Source: Aciduricibacillus chroicocephali
GTDB lineage: Bacteria > Bacillota > Bacilli > Bacillales > Amphibacillaceae
Assembly: GCF_030762805.1 (NCBI RefSeq)
Contig: NZ_CP129113.1
Span: forward strand, 696,001 to 760,000
Direction: 5' to 3'
DNA: 64,000 nt
Below the pieces are notes generated by a model. That model did no database searches, was not told the DNA's origin, and saw nothing but the letters and a program-made list of their open reading frames with translations. Below are positions 37,087 through 45,670 of this stretch, in pieces. Each line of letters begins with the position of its first letter. The first letter of the stretch is position 1. The translations under genes were made by a program, and so were the position numbers.

Positions 37087-38457
37087 TTATTCTATAGCTT
37101 GTTTTTTAACGTCTCGCTCTTCAAGAGCCACTTTTGATTCTTTAGGTTTTCTTAAAGTATCAAAATTAAAGGCAACGTTTAGAAGCACTGCTACTACAGC
37201 GGCTGAGAACAGTCCATTACCAAACAGCATTTCTGCCATACGAGGTAACTTAGTAAACGCTTCCGTTACAAAGTTTGAACCGATACCGATAGCCATACTC
37301 GTACCAACAATCAAATTATTATGATTCTCAGACATATTGACTTGAGAGAGGATAGAAATCCCTGCTGCAATAATGATCCCGAAAATCGCTAGCATCGCAC
37401 CGCCACGTACACTGGCAGGTATGATTGTGATGATTGCTGCAAACTTTGGCAAGAAGCTGAGAACGACAAGGATACAAGCAGTTGTAATTTGTACATATCG
37501 GCTTTTCACACCACTAAGTGCTGCTACACCGATGTTCTCATTCAAGAAAGCATGTGGAACGGAGTTGAACGTACCTGATACGACTTGAGCGACTGCTTGT
37601 CCTCTTAGTCCTCGAACAATTACCTTGTTCGATGTTTTCGTACCAAATGCTTCGTCGATGACTGAATATGCACCTAAACATTGAATTAGGTTAATCAAAG
37701 AGAAAACAGTCATTGTAATAATTGCGCTTACATTAAACACAGGCATTCCGAAATGGAACGGAGTTACAACTTGTCCCCAATTTGCGTCTGCTACAGGGCT
37801 GAAATCAATCATTCCCATTACACCGGCAATAATAGTACCTACTATTACACCGATTAGCAATGACATCGTTTTCACAAAACCTTTACCAAACTTGTGAAGC
37901 AATAGAACGATCGCTAATACGATTAAACCGATAACCATATTCTTTGGTGAACCAAATTCAGGTGTACCTTCTCCACCTGCAAAGTCTCTAAATGCTACTG
38001 GAGCAAGTGTAATACCCATAATTGTAATGAATGTTCCTGTTACAACTTTTGGGAACAAAATTAGTAATTTATCAAGGAAAAATGATAAAAGGATAATGAT
38101 TATTCCTGATCCGATAATAGAACCGAAAAGAACAGGTAGTCCGTATTGTTTTCCGATTATAATCATCGGTCCAAGAGTAATGAAAGAAGATCCCAATACG
38201 ATCGGTAATCTTGATCCAATTCCTTTACCAATCCCAATAACCTGAATCAATATAGCCAATCCGCTCGTAAGCATGATGGCAGAAACCAAATAGGCAAGAC
38301 TCTTAGCATCAAGACCAATTGCAGTTCCGACTATAACAGGAACCATAAATGAACCAACCATTGTCATCAGATGCTGGAACCCTAGTGGTAATAATGTCGA
38401 AAACGGTACTTTTTCACTGAAGAAACCGTTTTCAGATGTTGGTTCTGTTGTTCTAAT
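37087..38457 (-). CDS. Xanthine/uracil permease family (NCS2) transporter
   Basis: A 456-residue nucleobase:cation symporter-2 protein with about 12-14 helices; motifs include SSFITLGPMIIIG, GLRGQAVAQVVSGTFNSVPHAFLNENIG and GGAMLAIFGIIIAAG. These import xanthine, uric acid or uracil. The standard ATG at 38367 would cut off the first helix, because the conserved FSTLLPLGFQHLMTMVGSF reads through from upstream. No ATG/GTG/TTG lies between the in-frame stop and this part; an ATT at 38455-38457 lies 8 bases behind AGGGGG and is the likely start. Substrate not determined. Confidence 0.82.
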   Translation of the reverse strand: MRTTEPTSENGFFSEKVPFSTLLPLGFQHLMTMVGSFMVPVIVGTAIGLDAKSLAYLVSAIMLTSGLAILIQVIGIGKGIGSRLPIVLGSSFITLGPMIIIGKQYGLPVLFGSIIGSGIIIILLSFFLDKLLILFPKVVTGTFITIMGITLAPVAFRDFAGGEGTPEFGSPKNMVIGLIVLAIVLLLHKFGKGFVKTMSLLIGVIVGTIIAGVMGMIDFSPVADANWGQVVTPFHFGMPVFNVSAIITMTVFSLINLIQCLGAYSVIDEAFGTKTSNKVIVRGLRGQAVAQVVSGTFNSVPHAFLNENIGVAALSGVKSRYVQITTACILVVLSFLPKFAAIITIIPASVRGGAMLAIFGIIIAAGISILSQVNMSENHNNLIVGTSMAIGIGSNFVTEAFTKLPRMAEMLFGNGLFSAAVVAVLLNVAFNFDTLRKPKESKVALEERDVKKQAIE

Positions 38458-38836
38458 TTCGTTTTCCCCCTATGATTAACCTAAATGTCGTTGAAATTCG
38501 ACATTAATAGATTTTTAACCACAAAATTCTTACTCCACGAAAATAAATTATTCTACTATCACGTAAAAATGTCAAGCTAATTGAGTTTAAAATTTAGTGA
38601 CTTTTAAAAATATTCCTCCTAAGAAAGCAGGACTAAAATCGTCAAAATCACTGTCGTTATTGGTATTAAGAACTATTTAGAAGGTGTGGAGCAGAGTGAA
38701 ATTTTTTTAAGTTTAAACCCGATTTGCCAACTGGAAATAATGCAGTAAAATTTATCATCATTTATAATTTTCCCCAGTATTCATAAAAATATCCTTATAT
38801 TTCCAAGAAGAAATATAATGAACTATGCTTGTTTAT
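38458..38836. other. Permease upstream region
   Basis: No gene. On the minus strand, AATGTCG/CGACATT forms a hairpin at 38485-38507 just before the permease RBS. I looked for a purine riboswitch core and did not see one. Confidence 0.4.
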
Positions 38837-38893
38837 AAAAAACCATCATCTCAACCCTGGATTACAGACAGAGGGTGGGGATGATGGTTTTAA
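38837..38893 (-). terminator. Terminator of the 3-hydroxybutyrate dehydrogenase gene
   Basis: AAAACCATCATC/GATGATGGTTTT stem with an inner ACCC/GGGT part. Confidence 0.75.
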
Positions 38894-38903
38894 AATACTA
38901 AAT

Positions 38904-39689
38904 TTATTGTGCTGTATATCCTCCATCAATCACAACAGCCTGTCCAGTAACACCTTTTGCTTTGTCACTTGCAAGGAATATGGCATAGTTAGCAATTTCC
39001 TGTACTGTGAGCAAACGCTTCTGCGGAACAAGTGGATAAATTACTTCCTCAAATACTTTATCAACTGAGACACCACGAGTTTCTGCAATGTCTTTCAGCT
39101 GATTTTGTACGAGTGGAGTATCGATATAGCCAGGGCATAGAGCGTTGACTGTAATTCCATGTTCGGCTCCTTCTAGTGCGGATACTTTTGACAAACCGAT
39201 GAGCCCATGCTTGGCGCTGCAGTATGCTGCTTTTCCAGCGAAGCCGACAAGTCCGTTGATCGATGCCATGTTGATGATTCGTCCGAACTTCTGTTTTTTC
39301 ATAATGGGGAATGCCAATTTTGTAGCCTGGAATGGGGCTGTCAGCATGATTTTAATCATTTGTTCGAATTTATCTGTCGGGAAGTTCTCTATGTCAGATA
39401 CATGCTGGATTCCAGCGTTGTTAATTAAAATATCCATACGGCCGAATGTATCGATTGCTTCTTTAAAGCTTGCTTCAATTTGATTTTCGTTCGTAACATC
39501 ACATACAACAGGGATGACTTCGGCTCCTTTTGAACGCAAGTCTTCTGCAGCTGCTTTCACGGCTTTTTCGTTCAAGTCTGCGAGCACAACTTTGGCGCCT
39601 TCTTTGACGAATTCATGTGAAATCTCCAATCCGATTCCACTGCCAGCTCCTGTAATCAATGCAACTTTATTTTCCAATAATTTACTCAT
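38904..39689 (-). CDS. 3-hydroxybutyrate dehydrogenase (SDR family)
   Basis: A 261-residue short-chain dehydrogenase. NAD-binding motif TGAGSGIGLEI, NNAGIQHVSDI, catalytic Ser-Tyr-Lys in ASINGLVGFAGKAAYCSAKHG and C-terminal VTGQAVVIDGGYTAQ, a set typical of D-3-hydroxybutyrate dehydrogenases (BdhA) that interconvert 3-hydroxybutyrate and acetoacetate. ATG at 39689 has CGGAGGC at the right spacing; a frame extension upstream is not needed. It is divergent from the LysR gene, which probably regulates it. Confidence 0.85.
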   Translation of the reverse strand: MSKLLENKVALITGAGSGIGLEISHEFVKEGAKVVLADLNEKAVKAAAEDLRSKGAEVIPVVCDVTNENQIEASFKEAIDTFGRMDILINNAGIQHVSDIENFPTDKFEQMIKIMLTAPFQATKLAFPIMKKQKFGRIINMASINGLVGFAGKAAYCSAKHGLIGLSKVSALEGAEHGITVNALCPGYIDTPLVQNQLKDIAETRGVSVDKVFEEVIYPLVPQKRLLTVQEIANYAIFLASDKAKGVTGQAVVIDGGYTAQ

Positions 39690-39804
39690 GTTGTTAGCCT
39701 CCGATGATATTATTGTCTTCATCAATGTATACCCTGATTCTCATATTAGTAAAATGAATTAAAAGCATATAAACTATTCCTAAAAGTAATAGGAGAGGGA
39801 GCAG

Positions 39805-40692
39805 ATGGACTTTCGCCAATTGACGTATTTCATTGAAGTCGCACGTTGTCAGAGTTTCACGAAAGCCTCAGAAAAACTGCATGTGTCGCAGCCGACTTTA
39901 AGCAAGATGGTTAAGAATCTGGAAGATGATTTGGCTGTAGAGCTGATTGACCGCTCCGCCCGCCAAATTACCTTGACAGATGCCGGGGAGATTGTACTGC
40001 AAGAGGGTCAGAAAATTATTGAGTCGATGGGGGATTTGTCAAATCATCTATATGACTTAATGCATTTGAAGCGCGGCAAAATCAAAATCGGCATTCCGCC
40101 TCTCATCGATGTATTATTCTTCCCAAGAATTATAAAAGGTTTCAAGAAGCTCTATCCGGATATTGAAATCGATCTTCTGGAAAGAGGCGGAAACAAGGTA
40201 ATGGAGGAAGTGAGGGAAGGGCTGCTTGATCTTGGTGTTGTTATCATGCCTGATGATGAGACTGTTTATAATTGTGTGCCGTTCCATCATGATGAGTTGA
40301 ATCTTTTCGTTCATTCAGGGCATAGGCTTGCTGAGCGAGAGAAAGTGGACATGAGTGAGCTGCGAGAAGAGGCGTTCATTTTGTTTAGTGAGGACTTTAC
40401 CTTACATGACAAGGTGATAGAAGAATGCAACAAGGCGGGCTATGATCCTCATATTGCCTATGTAAGCTCCCAGTGGGATTTCATTAGTGAAATGATTGGT
40501 GAGGAGCTTGGCATTTCTATTTTTCCCCAAGCAATTGCAAGCAAAGTGAATGAGCGGTTGGTGAAGTCAGTACCGATTCGGCCCTCGATTCCGTGGAAAC
40601 TCGTCACCATTACGAAAAAGGGTAAGTATATATCAAAGGCGGCTCAAGTGTTTATAGATTTTATAACAGATGAGCAGAAGAATCATGTATAG
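39805..40692 (+). CDS. LysR-family transcriptional regulator
   Basis: A 295-residue LysR regulator: N-terminal winged helix-turn-helix (MDFRQLTYFIEVARCQSFTKASEKLHVSQPTLSKMVKNLEDDL) and a periplasmic-binding-like effector domain from about residue 90. RBS AGGAGAGGG. It reads away from the bdhA-like gene with a 115-base shared upstream region, the normal arrangement for LysR control of a divergent target. The N-terminal pattern resembles the CidR/AlsR-type group, but the effector is unknown. Confidence 0.88.
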   Translation: MDFRQLTYFIEVARCQSFTKASEKLHVSQPTLSKMVKNLEDDLAVELIDRSARQITLTDAGEIVLQEGQKIIESMGDLSNHLYDLMHLKRGKIKIGIPPLIDVLFFPRIIKGFKKLYPDIEIDLLERGGNKVMEEVREGLLDLGVVIMPDDETVYNCVPFHHDELNLFVHSGHRLAEREKVDMSELREEAFILFSEDFTLHDKVIEECNKAGYDPHIAYVSSQWDFISEMIGEELGISIFPQAIASKVNERLVKSVPIRPSIPWKLVTITKKGKYISKAAQVFIDFITDEQKNHV

Positions 40693-40790
40693 ACTAAGGG
40701 CATAGCAGGGATAGCTTATATGTATTTTTAGAATGGTTCAGCTGAGGGTATAGTTGATAATGTAAATCATACAGCTTGGAGGATATCAAC

Positions 40791-41198
40791 ATGACAGAGA
40801 ATCGTTATCAAAAAGGTTTGGACAAATTGATGGAATACACTATGACAAGCAATAATAATATCTCCACTCATCTTAAGATTGAGGAGAATTTGAAAGATAT
40901 TGCGCCTGATGTCAGCAAGTTTATCATTGAATTCGCTTACGGAGATATATACACAAGAGCAGGACTGGATAATCAGCAGCGTGCCCTTGTCGTCATTTCC
41001 TCTCTCGTTACCCAAGGAACAGAGCCACAGTTGGAGCTGCATATTAATACTGGACTCACTTCAGGGCTAACACCACGACAGATTGTCGAGACAATCATCC
41101 AATTGGTTCCATATACTGGATTCCCACGCGTGCTAAATGCATTGGAAGTGGCGAAGAAAGTGTTTGCTGATCGTGATTTGAAACTGGAAGAGGAATAG
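40791..41198 (+). CDS. Carboxymuconolactone decarboxylase (CMD) family protein
   Basis: A 135-residue helical CMD/AhpD-like protein (FAYGDIYTRAGLDNQQRALVVISSLV ... HINTGLTSGLTPRQIVETIIQL). The usual Cys-x-x-Cys of AhpD is absent, so a peroxidase role is unlikely; it belongs to the gamma-carboxymuconolactone-decarboxylase-like group. ATG 40791 follows TTGGAGGA. It lies downstream of the LysR gene, with its own RBS. Substrate unknown. Confidence 0.82.
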   Translation: MTENRYQKGLDKLMEYTMTSNNNISTHLKIEENLKDIAPDVSKFIIEFAYGDIYTRAGLDNQQRALVVISSLVTQGTEPQLELHINTGLTSGLTPRQIVETIIQLVPYTGFPRVLNALEVAKKVFADRDLKLEEE

Positions 41199-41206
41199 CA
41201 AAAATA

Positions 41207-41240
41207 AAGAGCGTCTCTTATACAGAAGAGACGCTCTTAT
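41207..41240. terminator. Bidirectional terminator between convergent genes
   Basis: AAGAGCGTCTCTT/AAGAGACGCTCTT stem; the stop of the minus-strand gene lies within it. Confidence 0.85.
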
Positions 41241-41688
41241 TATTGTGATAGTGAGTGAACGTGGAAATGACGAAACAGATAATCCCACTTGCCAGTGACA
41301 AATAGAAGAATAGCTTTCCGCCGCTTGTATAAGCATTGAACATTACGAGACTCAATAGAAGCAGAAGAGCACCAAGCACAGCTACATAAACAAAAAATCC
41401 TCTGTCACCTTTTCTAAAATAGATCCGGCCAACTAGAACTAAGAGATAAACTCCACTTAAAAGCATCAAAGCCGGATACAAAGGATGAAATTTTGCTGCG
41501 TAGACAAAGTGATCCAGTAGTGAAATATCACTTACCTTGTTAACTTCTCCATGAAGCAAATGGGAGAAAGGAGTTGAATAATTCCATTCCCACGGATTTT
41601 CAAGGACGGCGCTTCCTTCGTACCAGGAAAATAAAAAGGATGCTAGGAAAATAAAGATTGTCACACCCAATTGTATGAAGAGAAACAT
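41218..41688 (-). CDS. DUF4306 membrane protein (YjdJ-like)
   Basis: A 156-residue protein with four hydrophobic helices and the motif SWYEGSAVLENPWEWNYST after helix 1, which is characteristic of DUF4306 proteins such as B. subtilis YjdJ (from memory). RBS GGGAGCG. Location is the cytoplasmic membrane; function unknown. Confidence 0.75.
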   Translation of the reverse strand: MFLFIQLGVTIFIFLASFLFSWYEGSAVLENPWEWNYSTPFSHLLHGEVNKVSDISLLDHFVYAAKFHPLYPALMLLSGVYLLVLVGRIYFRKGDRGFFVYVAVLGALLLLLSLVMFNAYTSGGKLFFYLSLASGIICFVISTFTHYHNNKSVSSV

Positions 41689-41805
41689 TGTAAACGCTCC
41701 CTTAAACCTTCTTGTTATGGAAATTATATCATATAACCTCCTAAATATATCTAGTTGTGCAGAATGAAATTATTGAAAATAAAATATTTTGCTGCTTTAG
41801 TCTGT

Positions 41806-41832
41806 TAATAATCAGTTTATTTCTGCCGATAA
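41806..41832 (+). promoter_or_regulatory. Sigma-D promoter of flagellinolysin
   Basis: TAAT, 15 bases, GCCGATAA, close to TAAA-N15-GCCGATAT, 58 bases before the start. It ties the protease-flagellin to flagellar gene control. Confidence 0.75.
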
Positions 41833-41889
41833 ATTAATATCAGTAATCCGGAAATAGAAATCTTCATTACAAACAGGAGAGCAACAACA

Positions 41890-43593
41890 ATGAGAATAGC
41901 ACATAATCTGACTGCCATGAATGCACATAGGCAGCTCTCTATGAATAACAGCCAACTTAATAAAACATTGGAAAAGCTCTCTTCTGGTTTGCGTATCAAC
42001 AGGGCAGGTGATGATGCAGCAGGATTGGCGATTTCTGAAAAAATGCGAGCACAGATCAGGGGGCTAGATCAGGCTGCACGTAATATACAGGATGGAATAT
42101 CGCTCGTACAAACAGCGGAGGGTGGCCTGAATGAAGTTCATTCAGTACTACAGCGAGGGCGTGAATTAAGCGTACAAGCGAGTAATGATACGCTTACTGT
42201 AGATGACCGTAAAGCATTGCAGAAAGAGATGGATCAACTGCTGAGTGAAATGGACCGGATTTCGACTGATACGGAATTCAATACGCTCAAGTTGCTTAAC
42301 AAAGATTCTTCGGTCAGCAAAAGCGATTTGCAGAAGTTTCAGGAAGCCTTGCCGAAGATGCTTTATAATGCGGAGAAGATGATCGAACAAGGTTTCGGGT
42401 TAAAAGCAAACGGCTCTGATATGAATATTTCGTTTACAGACATCGATGGTAAGGGTGGTACACTTGCACAAGTTGTGTACTATCTTTCTTCTAATGATAC
42501 ATTAGGTCATAATATTGCAATGCAGATTGATCAGGCGGATTTGGATAAGTTCGTTGACCCACATGGTAATAACGATCCTTACAATTATTTTGATGCAACT
42601 GTTGCCCATGAGATGGTACACGCTGTTTTTACCCAGACATTGAATATGGGACCGGATGGAAATAGCGGCCGAGCGATACCGAAATGGTTCAATGAAGGTT
42701 CTGCAGAGTACTTGAGCGGAGGAGCGGATCGTCTCTATGCAGAAGTACAGAATAGAATATTCAGTGGGCAATCCAAAGCGGATGCAATTACCGATGTACT
42801 GAATACAATCGGTGATGGGCAGAGCTGGGGAGGTACGAGCACGACTTATGCGGCTGGTTATACGGCTGTTAGATTTCTCGATGAAACTGTTAACGCAAAG
42901 AGTTCAGGGAGTTTTTCTGATATTAAGGCAGTTTTTGCCGAGCTTGCTCAAGGACGAGGTACATTGGATGATACATTGAAGCACGCTGGCTGGGTTAACG
43001 GGTTAACAGACTTTATCGCTGACTTCAAAGCGAACGGTGTGACGACTGCTGAGCATCTTTTTGATAACTTTTCGTCTAATAAAGATGTCGGTTCTGTTTT
43101 TCCTGGAAAGACACCTGAGACTGTAATTAGCCAGGAGGAGCCCTCGGCAGGTACAATCCTAGTCAATTGGAAAGCGACGCTCGTTAAAATTGATTCGCCT
43201 TCCGCAGAACCGCTCCATTTCCAAATTGGAGCAAATTCAGGCCAGCAGATGACAGTGAACTTGCAGAGTGTAAGTTCAGCTTCACTCGGTGTGAAAGGTG
43301 TAGATTTGACAGATAATGCGAATGGGGCAATTTCGAAGTTTGATAAGGCAATCGATTCTGTTTCATCTTATCGTTCAAGCCTGGGCGCAATGCAAAACCG
43401 TCTTGAACATGCACTTACAGCTACTCAAAATAGTGCAGAGAATTTGACCGCAGCGGAATCACGCATAAGGGATGCTGATATCGCGAAGGAAATGATGACT
43501 TTTACGAAGCAAAATATACTTTCGCAAGCAGCACAAGCAATGATTGCACAATCGAATCAGTTGCCGCAGGGTGTCTTGCAGCTGTTGAGATAG
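41890..43593 (+). CDS. Flagellinolysin: flagellin with an internal zinc metalloprotease domain
   Basis: A 567-residue flagellin-like protein. Residues 1 to about 140 form the N-terminal D0/D1 ([16 protein letters not shown] ... [15 protein letters not shown]). The variable middle is replaced by a protease domain of about 250 residues with the zinc motif H240-E-M-V-H244 and, 25 residues later, [14 protein letters not shown] (Glu269 the likely third ligand). The C-terminus from about residue 470 is flagellin again ([14 protein letters not shown] ... PQGVLQLLR). Flagellinolysins were described as proteolytic filament subunits in bacteria including Clostridium. A SigD promoter precedes it. All key residues are intact. 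Confidence 0.9.
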   Translation: MRIAHNLTAMNAHRQLSMNNSQLNKTLEKLSSGLRINRAGDDAAGLAISEKMRAQIRGLDQAARNIQDGISLVQTAEGGLNEVHSVLQRGRELSVQASNDTLTVDDRKALQKEMDQLLSEMDRISTDTEFNTLKLLNKDSSVSKSDLQKFQEALPKMLYNAEKMIEQGFGLKANGSDMNISFTDIDGKGGTLAQVVYYLSSNDTLGHNIAMQIDQADLDKFVDPHGNNDPYNYFDATVAHEMVHAVFTQTLNMGPDGNSGRAIPKWFNEGSAEYLSGGADRLYAEVQNRIFSGQSKADAITDVLNTIGDGQSWGGTSTTYAAGYTAVRFLDETVNAKSSGSFSDIKAVFAELAQGRGTLDDTLKHAGWVNGLTDFIADFKANGVTTAEHLFDNFSSNKDVGSVFPGKTPETVISQEEPSAGTILVNWKATLVKIDSPSAEPLHFQIGANSGQQMTVNLQSVSSASLGVKGVDLTDNANGAISKFDKAIDSVSSYRSSLGAMQNRLEHALTATQNSAENLTAAESRIRDADIAKEMMTFTKQNILSQAAQAMIAQSNQLPQGVLQLLR

Positions 43594-43604
43594 TTTTTTA
43601 AATA

Positions 43605-43639
43605 AAAAAAGCCCCCGCAAAAATGCGAGGGGCTTCTTT
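43605..43639 (+). terminator. Flagellinolysin terminator
   Basis: AAGCCCCCGCA/TGCGAGGGGCTT stem, followed by CTTT; also usable for the convergent dioxygenase gene. Confidence 0.85.
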
Positions 43640-43649
43640 ATATATTACA

Positions 43650-44501
43650 TTACACAGTTAACTCAATACGATTCCCAGACGGATCATAAGTGAAATACTG
43701 ACCGTTTTCCACTATCACAGCAGTCCCAATCTTTTTTAATCTCCCAATCGTATCTTTAATTGCTTCCTCATTAGACAAAATGAGTGTGTATGATTCCATG
43801 CCAACACTGTTTTCGGCTGGTTGAGGGGCGCCGACTCCATTCCAAGTATTCACGCCAATATGATGATGGTACTTTCCAGTTGAAAGGAATAATGCTTGGG
43901 CTCCGTATCGATTGACTACTTCAAAGCCAAGGCCTTTCACATAAAACTCCTCTGTTTTCCTCAAATCAGAAACGTGTAAATGAATATGCCCCATAACGGT
44001 CTTTTCAGGTAAGCCACTCCATTGTTTTCCAGGTTCTGACTTTCTGAGTAATGAATCAAAATCCAATGGGTCTGTTGCCATTGCGACTTCTTCGCTGTCC
44101 CAACTCCAATCAGAAGGATCTCGATCGATATAAATTTCAATTTCATTTCCATCAGGGTCTTGTAAGTACAATGCTTCACTTACAAGATGATCTGATGCTC
44201 CGAACTGAATATTATTTTTTGATAAATGAATAACGATATTGGCAAGGTCTGATTTTTCGGGTAAGAGTAAAGCAAAGTGATACAGACCTGTCGTTCGGCC
44301 TCTTTTTGGTGTAACATCTTCAGGTTGTATAAGTGTTAAGATGCTTGTCTTGCCATCCGTAGTAAGCTTAGCTGTTGATGCGGTCTTTTCTAGAATGTTA
44401 AAGCCGATGATTTCTTGATAGAACTTCAAGGAACGCTCTAAGTTCGTTACTTTAATTTTTACATGCCCTACAAATGTTGTTGGTTTGCTATGGAAACTCA
44501 T
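43650..44501 (-). CDS. catE: Catechol-2,3-dioxygenase-like VOC protein (CatE type)
   Basis: A 283-residue protein with two VOC/glyoxalase-fold modules. Metal ligands are suggested by HVKIKVTNLERSLKFY, LYHFALLLP, MGHIHLHVSDL and the C-terminal YFTYDPSGNRIELTV. Length and layout match B. subtilis CatE, which opens the catechol ring with Fe(II). ATG at 44501 follows AGGAGG; the longer upstream frame lacks an RBS. It is divergent from a YodB/CatR-like regulator gene, the partner known to repress catE in B. subtilis. Confidence 0.82.
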   Translation of the reverse strand: MSFHSKPTTFVGHVKIKVTNLERSLKFYQEIIGFNILEKTASTAKLTTDGKTSILTLIQPEDVTPKRGRTTGLYHFALLLPEKSDLANIVIHLSKNNIQFGASDHLVSEALYLQDPDGNEIEIYIDRDPSDWSWDSEEVAMATDPLDFDSLLRKSEPGKQWSGLPEKTVMGHIHLHVSDLRKTEEFYVKGLGFEVVNRYGAQALFLSTGKYHHHIGVNTWNGVGAPQPAENSVGMESYTLILSNEEAIKDTIGRLKKIGTAVIVENGQYFTYDPSGNRIELTV

Positions 44502-44547
44502 ATTATTCCTCCTAATAACTCTATTCGAATCGCAAGACACTAAGTTA

Positions 44548-44600
44548 CTTTATGAAACTTAATATACTTAAGAAATTAACTCTAGTCAAGAAGCCATATT
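44548..44600. promoter_or_regulatory. Divergent promoter/operator region between catE and its regulator
   Basis: AT-rich sequence with repeated AAGTTAC/CTTAAG/TTAACT elements and an ACTTAATATACTTAAG stretch. A YodB/CatR-type binding site is expected here; I cannot assign its exact bases. Confidence 0.3.
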
Positions 44601-44655
44601 GCTGTTTATTGACTCGTTATTTTTTGTGATATTATAAACCGAAGAGGTGAAGCAT

Positions 44656-44964
44656 ATGACACAGCCAGCAATTTGCCCAAAATTCGAGAAGGCCATCTCA
44701 TTATTGAGCCAGAAATGGACCGCATTAATTATTTATCAACTATTGTTAGGGACACAACGTTTTAACGAAATTCAGTCCGCGATTGGAATAAGCGGAAAAA
44801 TTCTATCCAATCGCTTGAAGGATTTAGAGAGTGAAGAAATAGTAAAACGAGAAGTCATTCCAGAAACCCCTGTAGTCATAGAGTACTCATTAACTGAAAA
44901 AGGCCGCTCAATGGAACCGATTATTCGTGACATTGAGAAATGGTCACAGCTGTGGGTTAAATAG
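44656..44964 (+). CDS. HxlR-family redox-sensing regulator (YodB/CatR type)
   Basis: A 102-residue winged-helix protein (FEKAISLLSQKWTALIIYQLL ... GISGKILSNRLKDLESEEIV). The N-terminal Cys in AICPKFEKA sits where YodB and CatR of B. subtilis carry the conserved Cys that reacts with quinones and diamide. ATG 44656 is 5 bases after GAGGTGA. Expected to repress the divergent catE-like gene and lose DNA binding when the Cys is oxidised or alkylated (family knowledge plus inference). Confidence 0.82.
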   Translation: MTQPAICPKFEKAISLLSQKWTALIIYQLLLGTQRFNEIQSAIGISGKILSNRLKDLESEEIVKREVIPETPVVIEYSLTEKGRSMEPIIRDIEKWSQLWVK

Positions 44965-44981
44965 AAAAATGATTTGAAGTT

Positions 44982-45013
44982 GGAGATGCCAATAAAATTG
45001 GCATCTCTATTTT
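44982..45013 (+). terminator. Terminator
   Basis: GGAGATGCCAAT/ATTGGCATCTCT perfect stem, ATTTT tail. Confidence 0.8.
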
Positions 45014-45051
45014 AATTAATTGAATGTATGAGCTAAAGGGAAACCTTTATG

Positions 45052-45081
45052 TTGACACTCGATACTCCCTCATGATATATT
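45052..45081 (+). promoter_or_regulatory. SigA-type promoter of the mhqR-like gene
   Basis: TTGACA at 45052-45057 and TATATT at 45076-45081 with an 18-base spacer; the operator overlaps the -10 end. Confidence 0.6.
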
Positions 45082-45100
45082 TATCTCGAATTCGAGATAA
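45081..45100. promoter_or_regulatory. MhqR-type operator, perfect 20-bp palindrome
   Basis: TTATCTCGAATTCGAGATAA is a perfect inverted repeat immediately behind the promoter. It matches the TATCTCGAATTCGAGATA-type operator of B. subtilis MhqR as I remember it. Implies autorepression. Confidence 0.85.
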
Positions 45101-45115
45101 TAAAGAGGTGAGCAG

Positions 45116-45559
45116 ATGTCGGATTTGAATGATCAAGACTTGGCCTTGAAATTATTCGTCGTACTTTCGAGGGCGACGGAATCGGTCATGAAGCGTGTGG
45201 AAGAAGATATTCGCACGTATGAGCTGAATACGACGGAGTTCGCTGTTTTGGAGCTGCTTTACCACAAGGGTGATCAGCCAATTCAAAAGATAGGTGATAA
45301 GGTACTGCTCGCGAGCAGCAGTATTACGTACGTTGTTGATAAACTGGAGAAAAAGGGTTTGCTTACACGCAGACGATGTACGGAGGATCGCCGGGTTACA
45401 TATGCGGCGATTACGGATGCAGGGCGTGCGCTGATGGATGAGATTTTCCCGAAGCATGGGGAAGCGATTCAGGGCATCTTCTCTGTATTGGATAAAGATG
45501 AGAAAGAACAGATGATTGAGCAGCTGAGAAGGTTGGGTTTTCATGCAAAAGGGATCTAA
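45116..45559 (+). CDS. mhqR: MarR-family regulator of quinone/electrophile response (MhqR type)
   Basis: A 147-residue MarR protein: NTTEFAVLELLYHKGDQPIQKIGDKVLLASSSITYVVDKLEKKGLL gives the winged helix with recognition helix, followed by the wing TRRRCTEDRRVTYAAIT. In B. subtilis, MhqR represses mhqNOP, mhqED and azoR2; here the same kinds of genes follow and the operator palindrome lies in its own promoter. RBS GAGGTGAG. Family assignment is strong; MhqR identity rests on operator and neighbours. Confidence 0.85.
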   Translation: MSDLNDQDLALKLFVVLSRATESVMKRVEEDIRTYELNTTEFAVLELLYHKGDQPIQKIGDKVLLASSSITYVVDKLEKKGLLTRRRCTEDRRVTYAAITDAGRALMDEIFPKHGEAIQGIFSVLDKDEKEQMIEQLRRLGFHAKGI

Positions 45560-45577
45560 CCTATTTTTTTAACATAA

Positions 45578-45595
45578 TATCTCGAATTAGGAATA
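45578..45595. promoter_or_regulatory. Degenerate MhqR-type site ahead of the dioxygenase gene
   Basis: TATCTCGAATTAGGAATA keeps the left half of the palindrome exactly and only part of the right half. It would bring the dioxygenase-hydrolase-reductase genes under MhqR control. Confidence 0.55.
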
Positions 45596-45670
45596 AATGA
45601 ATTCGTTGTTTCTTGCTTCATAATTATGTTGATACTTGATATAAGGAAAAATTAAAAGGAGGAACACCAA

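Noticed and set aside
38458-38700. Purine riboswitch upstream of the permease
   Set aside because: The conserved purine aptamer core was not found; only a short hairpin is visible.
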